Below are positions 61,986 through 64,000 of a stretch of 64,000 nucleotides of DNA, in pieces. The stretch spans positions 1 to 64,000 of the forward strand of contig JAFGJM010000037.1 in the NCBI GenBank assembly GCA_016929095.1, read 5' to 3'. The translations under genes and the position numbers were made by a program. Source of the DNA: Anaerolineales bacterium. GTDB taxonomy: Bacteria; Chloroflexota; Anaerolineae; Anaerolineales; UBA4823. The first letter of the stretch is position 1; each line of letters opens with the position of its first letter. The notes beneath the pieces were generated by a model, which was not told where the DNA came from, made no database searches, and was given only the letters and a program-made list of their open reading frames with translations.

Positions 61986-63695
61986 TTACTCCTCTTGAAA
62001 TTCCCAGTAATTTCCATTGCGTATAAATAATATTTCGTGTAATTGCTGATCAGCTATAGTCGCCCAACAATATGCATGATCGTTAAGGATATCAACGCGT
62101 TGAGGCTGGTAACCATGCGCCAGCAGATTTTCTACAATCGCATGATAATCAACCGCTAGCGAAGAGCCAGTGAATGGCAGGTTTTCATCTCGTTCAAGCG
62201 CGTCTAATGCCAGATTCACCGCGCCGATCAGGTGCTCTGCTTCGCCATAATTGGCTCTTTGTAAATGATTTCCGGCAGCTTGCAGCATCGTTTCCAGCGT
62301 CAGGTTATGCGCCGCGGCGGGGTGGCGCATATAATCGGCGGTGATACCGCGCTGACGCATTTCATTACCATCCAATATCCAGGCGGTAAGAAAATACGCC
62401 GATGGATCACACATTTGTTGGTAGCGGCGCACGGTATTATAAAAATCTATCGTTAAATGCACATCCTGTACATGCTCTGGTGAGACAGATTGCGAATCCA
62501 AAGCCTCTAAAAACCGTTGTTCCAGAATATCCAGGGATATATTGAAATGCTTTTGCAGGGCAAGTTCGACGGCGGCTGATTGAAGCCCATCATCGGGCAC
62601 AGGATGAATATCACGGTAGAATGACGAGAAACCTTCCCACCCCCAGGTTTCTGTCATAAATTCTACCAGGGCGCCGGCTTCCAAATAGCCAATTTCGTGT
62701 TGTGAATTATAGAAATCGTCAATCAGTTCTTTCAAAGGAATATATTGCTGATTATGAGCCATCACGGCGGCGCGGGGCAGGAGGGGTTCGGGTTTGAAAT
62801 GGCCTTCGCTTATATAAAGCGCCACGCCCTCGATGAGCATGATAGGACGCAGGTCTCCGCCGAGTTGGCCATCCAAAATGTGCGTCATTTCGTGGTGTAC
62901 GATCATTTCGGTGGCGTTGCCGGTGTAATTACGGTCTAAATAAGATACTGTAATTTCCTGGCTGGCGAAACCGCCATGCCCCAGCAGGCGCGGAATAAAG
63001 GCGACACTCACCGGCGGATCGAACGCCGCTCCCATTTTCCGGCTGACTTCTGCGGCTTGTTTATCCAGCATTTCTAAAAGCGATGATATGTCTCTTTCAG
63101 AGGCGGTTTGGGTGATGTAATACACCAGACAACAATCACTTTCGTCGGTCACCCAATGCGCGCCGTCTTCATTGGGCGGCAGCATTGCGTCTGGGTGCAG
63201 GGTTAAGGTCTCTGTCCAGACAGCGCCGTGAGGCAGTACGCTGAAATTTAAAGAATAGTCCCCAGGAGACAGGCGGCTGGTATCCCAAGCCCAGGTGAGA
63301 TTGGCTTCGAGGCGTTTACCCAGACCAAAATGTGAAAATTTGGCTGGCTGGAGCGTTTGGGATATCGGCTGGGTGACAACGACTTCCACCCGGCTATCTT
63401 GTAAATCCCCATCAGGCGGTGCGATGACTTCCAGGCTGACCTGATCGCCGACATACAGGAGGCTGTCGGGATGATAAATCACTGAAAACGGCTCTTCGGG
63501 AATGGCGGTTGCCGTCTTGGATTTAATGGTTGGCGAAGGGTAAGGGTTAAAGGTTATTTTTGGGGATTGGGTTTGGGATGGTGTTAAACTTGGCGATGTC
63601 GACTTAGGCAGCCAATGGTCAAAAGGTTGGGACACCGCTTTGCATATAAACAGGGGGATAATTCCCAAAAGTAGAAGAAGCAGTATGCGACGCAT
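61986..63695 (-). CDS. Secreted gluzincin-type metallopeptidase-like protein
   Basis: A 569-residue protein. The N-terminal signal segment is MRRILLLLLLGIIPLFICKAV (its Cys is a weak lipobox candidate), followed by a Ser/Thr/Pro linker (30-70) and an Ig-like part (75-165). HHEMTHIL (about residue 267) is an HExxH zinc site, and ML-I-EG-VALYISEG 25 residues later supplies the third ligand Glu, as in the peptidase MA-like (gluzincin) family. The C-terminal half is helical. It should act outside the cell; the target is unknown. A Cys pair (CC) sits before the catalytic domain. Confidence 0.8.
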   Translation of the reverse strand: MRRILLLLLLGIIPLFICKAVSQPFDHWLPKSTSPSLTPSQTQSPKITFNPYPSPTIKSKTATAIPEEPFSVIYHPDSLLYVGDQVSLEVIAPPDGDLQDSRVEVVVTQPISQTLQPAKFSHFGLGKRLEANLTWAWDTSRLSPGDYSLNFSVLPHGAVWTETLTLHPDAMLPPNEDGAHWVTDESDCCLVYYITQTASERDISSLLEMLDKQAAEVSRKMGAAFDPPVSVAFIPRLLGHGGFASQEITVSYLDRNYTGNATEMIVHHEMTHILDGQLGGDLRPIMLIEGVALYISEGHFKPEPLLPRAAVMAHNQQYIPLKELIDDFYNSQHEIGYLEAGALVEFMTETWGWEGFSSFYRDIHPVPDDGLQSAAVELALQKHFNISLDILEQRFLEALDSQSVSPEHVQDVHLTIDFYNTVRRYQQMCDPSAYFLTAWILDGNEMRQRGITADYMRHPAAAHNLTLETMLQAAGNHLQRANYGEAEHLIGAVNLALDALERDENLPFTGSSLAVDYHAIVENLLAHGYQPQRVDILNDHAYCWATIADQQLHEILFIRNGNYWEFQEE

Positions 63696-63777
63696 GCATT
63701 AATTATAGCCGCATAATATTTACCCCCTTGAAAAAGTTATTCCGTTAATAATTTTTCGGCAATGGTATCGAACCGGG

Positions 63778-64000
63778 TTATTGATGATTTTCTTCCAATA
63801 ATGGATACAATTTTAGAAACGCTTTTACCACTTCAGGGTCAAAATGGATACCGCTTTGCTCTCGGATATATTTTAATGCTTCATCATTGGTCCACGCCGG
63901 GCGGTATGGGCGGTCTGACCGCAGGGCATCCCAAACATCGGCCAGGGCGAAGATACGAGCTGGCAGCGGAATTTGCTCACCTTTTAAGCCAAGGGGGTAC
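63778..64000 (-). CDS. HD-GYP domain protein, C-terminal part (cut by window edge)
   Basis: The last 73 codons of a gene that continues beyond the window. IPLPARIFALADVWDALRSD and RPYRPAW match the end of HD-GYP cyclic-di-GMP phosphodiesterases (family 'IPL.aRI...aDvyDALtsdRPYR.a'), and GIHFDPEVVKAFLKL the conserved 'G..FDP.vV..F' tail. The HD and GYP motifs themselves lie outside. Would lower c-di-GMP. Confidence 0.88.
   Translation of the reverse strand, partial: YPLGLKGEQIPLPARIFALADVWDALRSDRPYRPAWTNDEALKYIREQSGIHFDPEVVKAFLKLYPLLEENHQ

Overview
The window reads as chromosomal DNA of a strictly anaerobic Chloroflexota bacterium, most likely an Anaerolineae relative. This is inferred from the gene families: a LuxR/MalT-type regulator, tandem lipoproteins with Ser/Thr/Pro linkers, an RRM protein, CbpA next to a baeRF protein, and above all a 15.5-kb cluster of heterodisulfide-reductase-like genes. 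No rRNA or other taxonomic marker is present, so the assignment is tentative. Base composition is close to balanced, with AT-rich accessory patches.

Layout. 0.1-8.2 kb (minus strand): two tiny genes, an iron-sulfur flavoprotein, a large ATP-binding LuxR regulator and two overlapping lipoprotein genes. 8.2-13.1 kb: a genomic graveyard holding IS21 istA/istB remnants, a frameshifted epimerase, the 3' half of a tRNA-Arg, a truncated initiator tRNA fused to a hydrolase fragment, and a complete initiator tRNA. Within it sits an intact MarR/membrane-kinase-like operon with a promoter boxed by two palindromic operators. 13.2-22.1 kb: methyltransferase, Hsp20, rhomboid protease, SDH-type Clp-fold protease, a coiled-coil membrane protein, baeRF protein, CbpA, and a two-gene signalling operon with a degenerate receiver. 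22.1-34.5 kb: deoxyribosyltransferase-like protein, Ca-type P-ATPase, methyltransferase, terpene-cyclase-fold protein, SIMPL protein, a PhoB/HAMP-kinase pair, an AbiE-like toxin-antitoxin pair and a sugar epimerase.

34.8-50.3 kb (plus strand) is the metabolic core: hdrC-hdrB-hdrA-hdrA', then hdrC-hdrB and a 1523-residue HdrA-GltD-HdrA fusion, then mvhD, an FrhB/FdhB-like iron-sulfur protein, a [2Fe-2S]/[4Fe-4S] protein and a fumarate-reductase-like flavoprotein. Together these look like a soluble flavin-based electron-bifurcating/confurcating complex linking NAD(P)H, ferredoxin, a disulfide or other HdrB substrate and possibly fumarate. The split hdrA pair corresponds domain by domain to the two halves of the giant fusion.

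The most unusual structural signal is a set of imperfect inverted repeats built of 7-bp units scattered through this operon. Two bracket small foreign-looking genes (an S23-type four-helix-bundle protein and a GxxExxY protein). Two lie in frame inside HdrA coding regions, and one forms the C-terminus of HdrB. They look like one family of small mobile elements in gene-carrying and empty forms.

50.5-64 kb: DUF211 plus VIT1/CCC1-type membrane protein, RRM protein, dnaA (isolated), dnaK, pentapeptide-repeat protein, lipoprotein, S1-domain protein, ketopantoate reductase, MntP, FHA protein, a secreted gluzincin-like protease and the C-terminus of an HD-GYP protein cut by the window edge.
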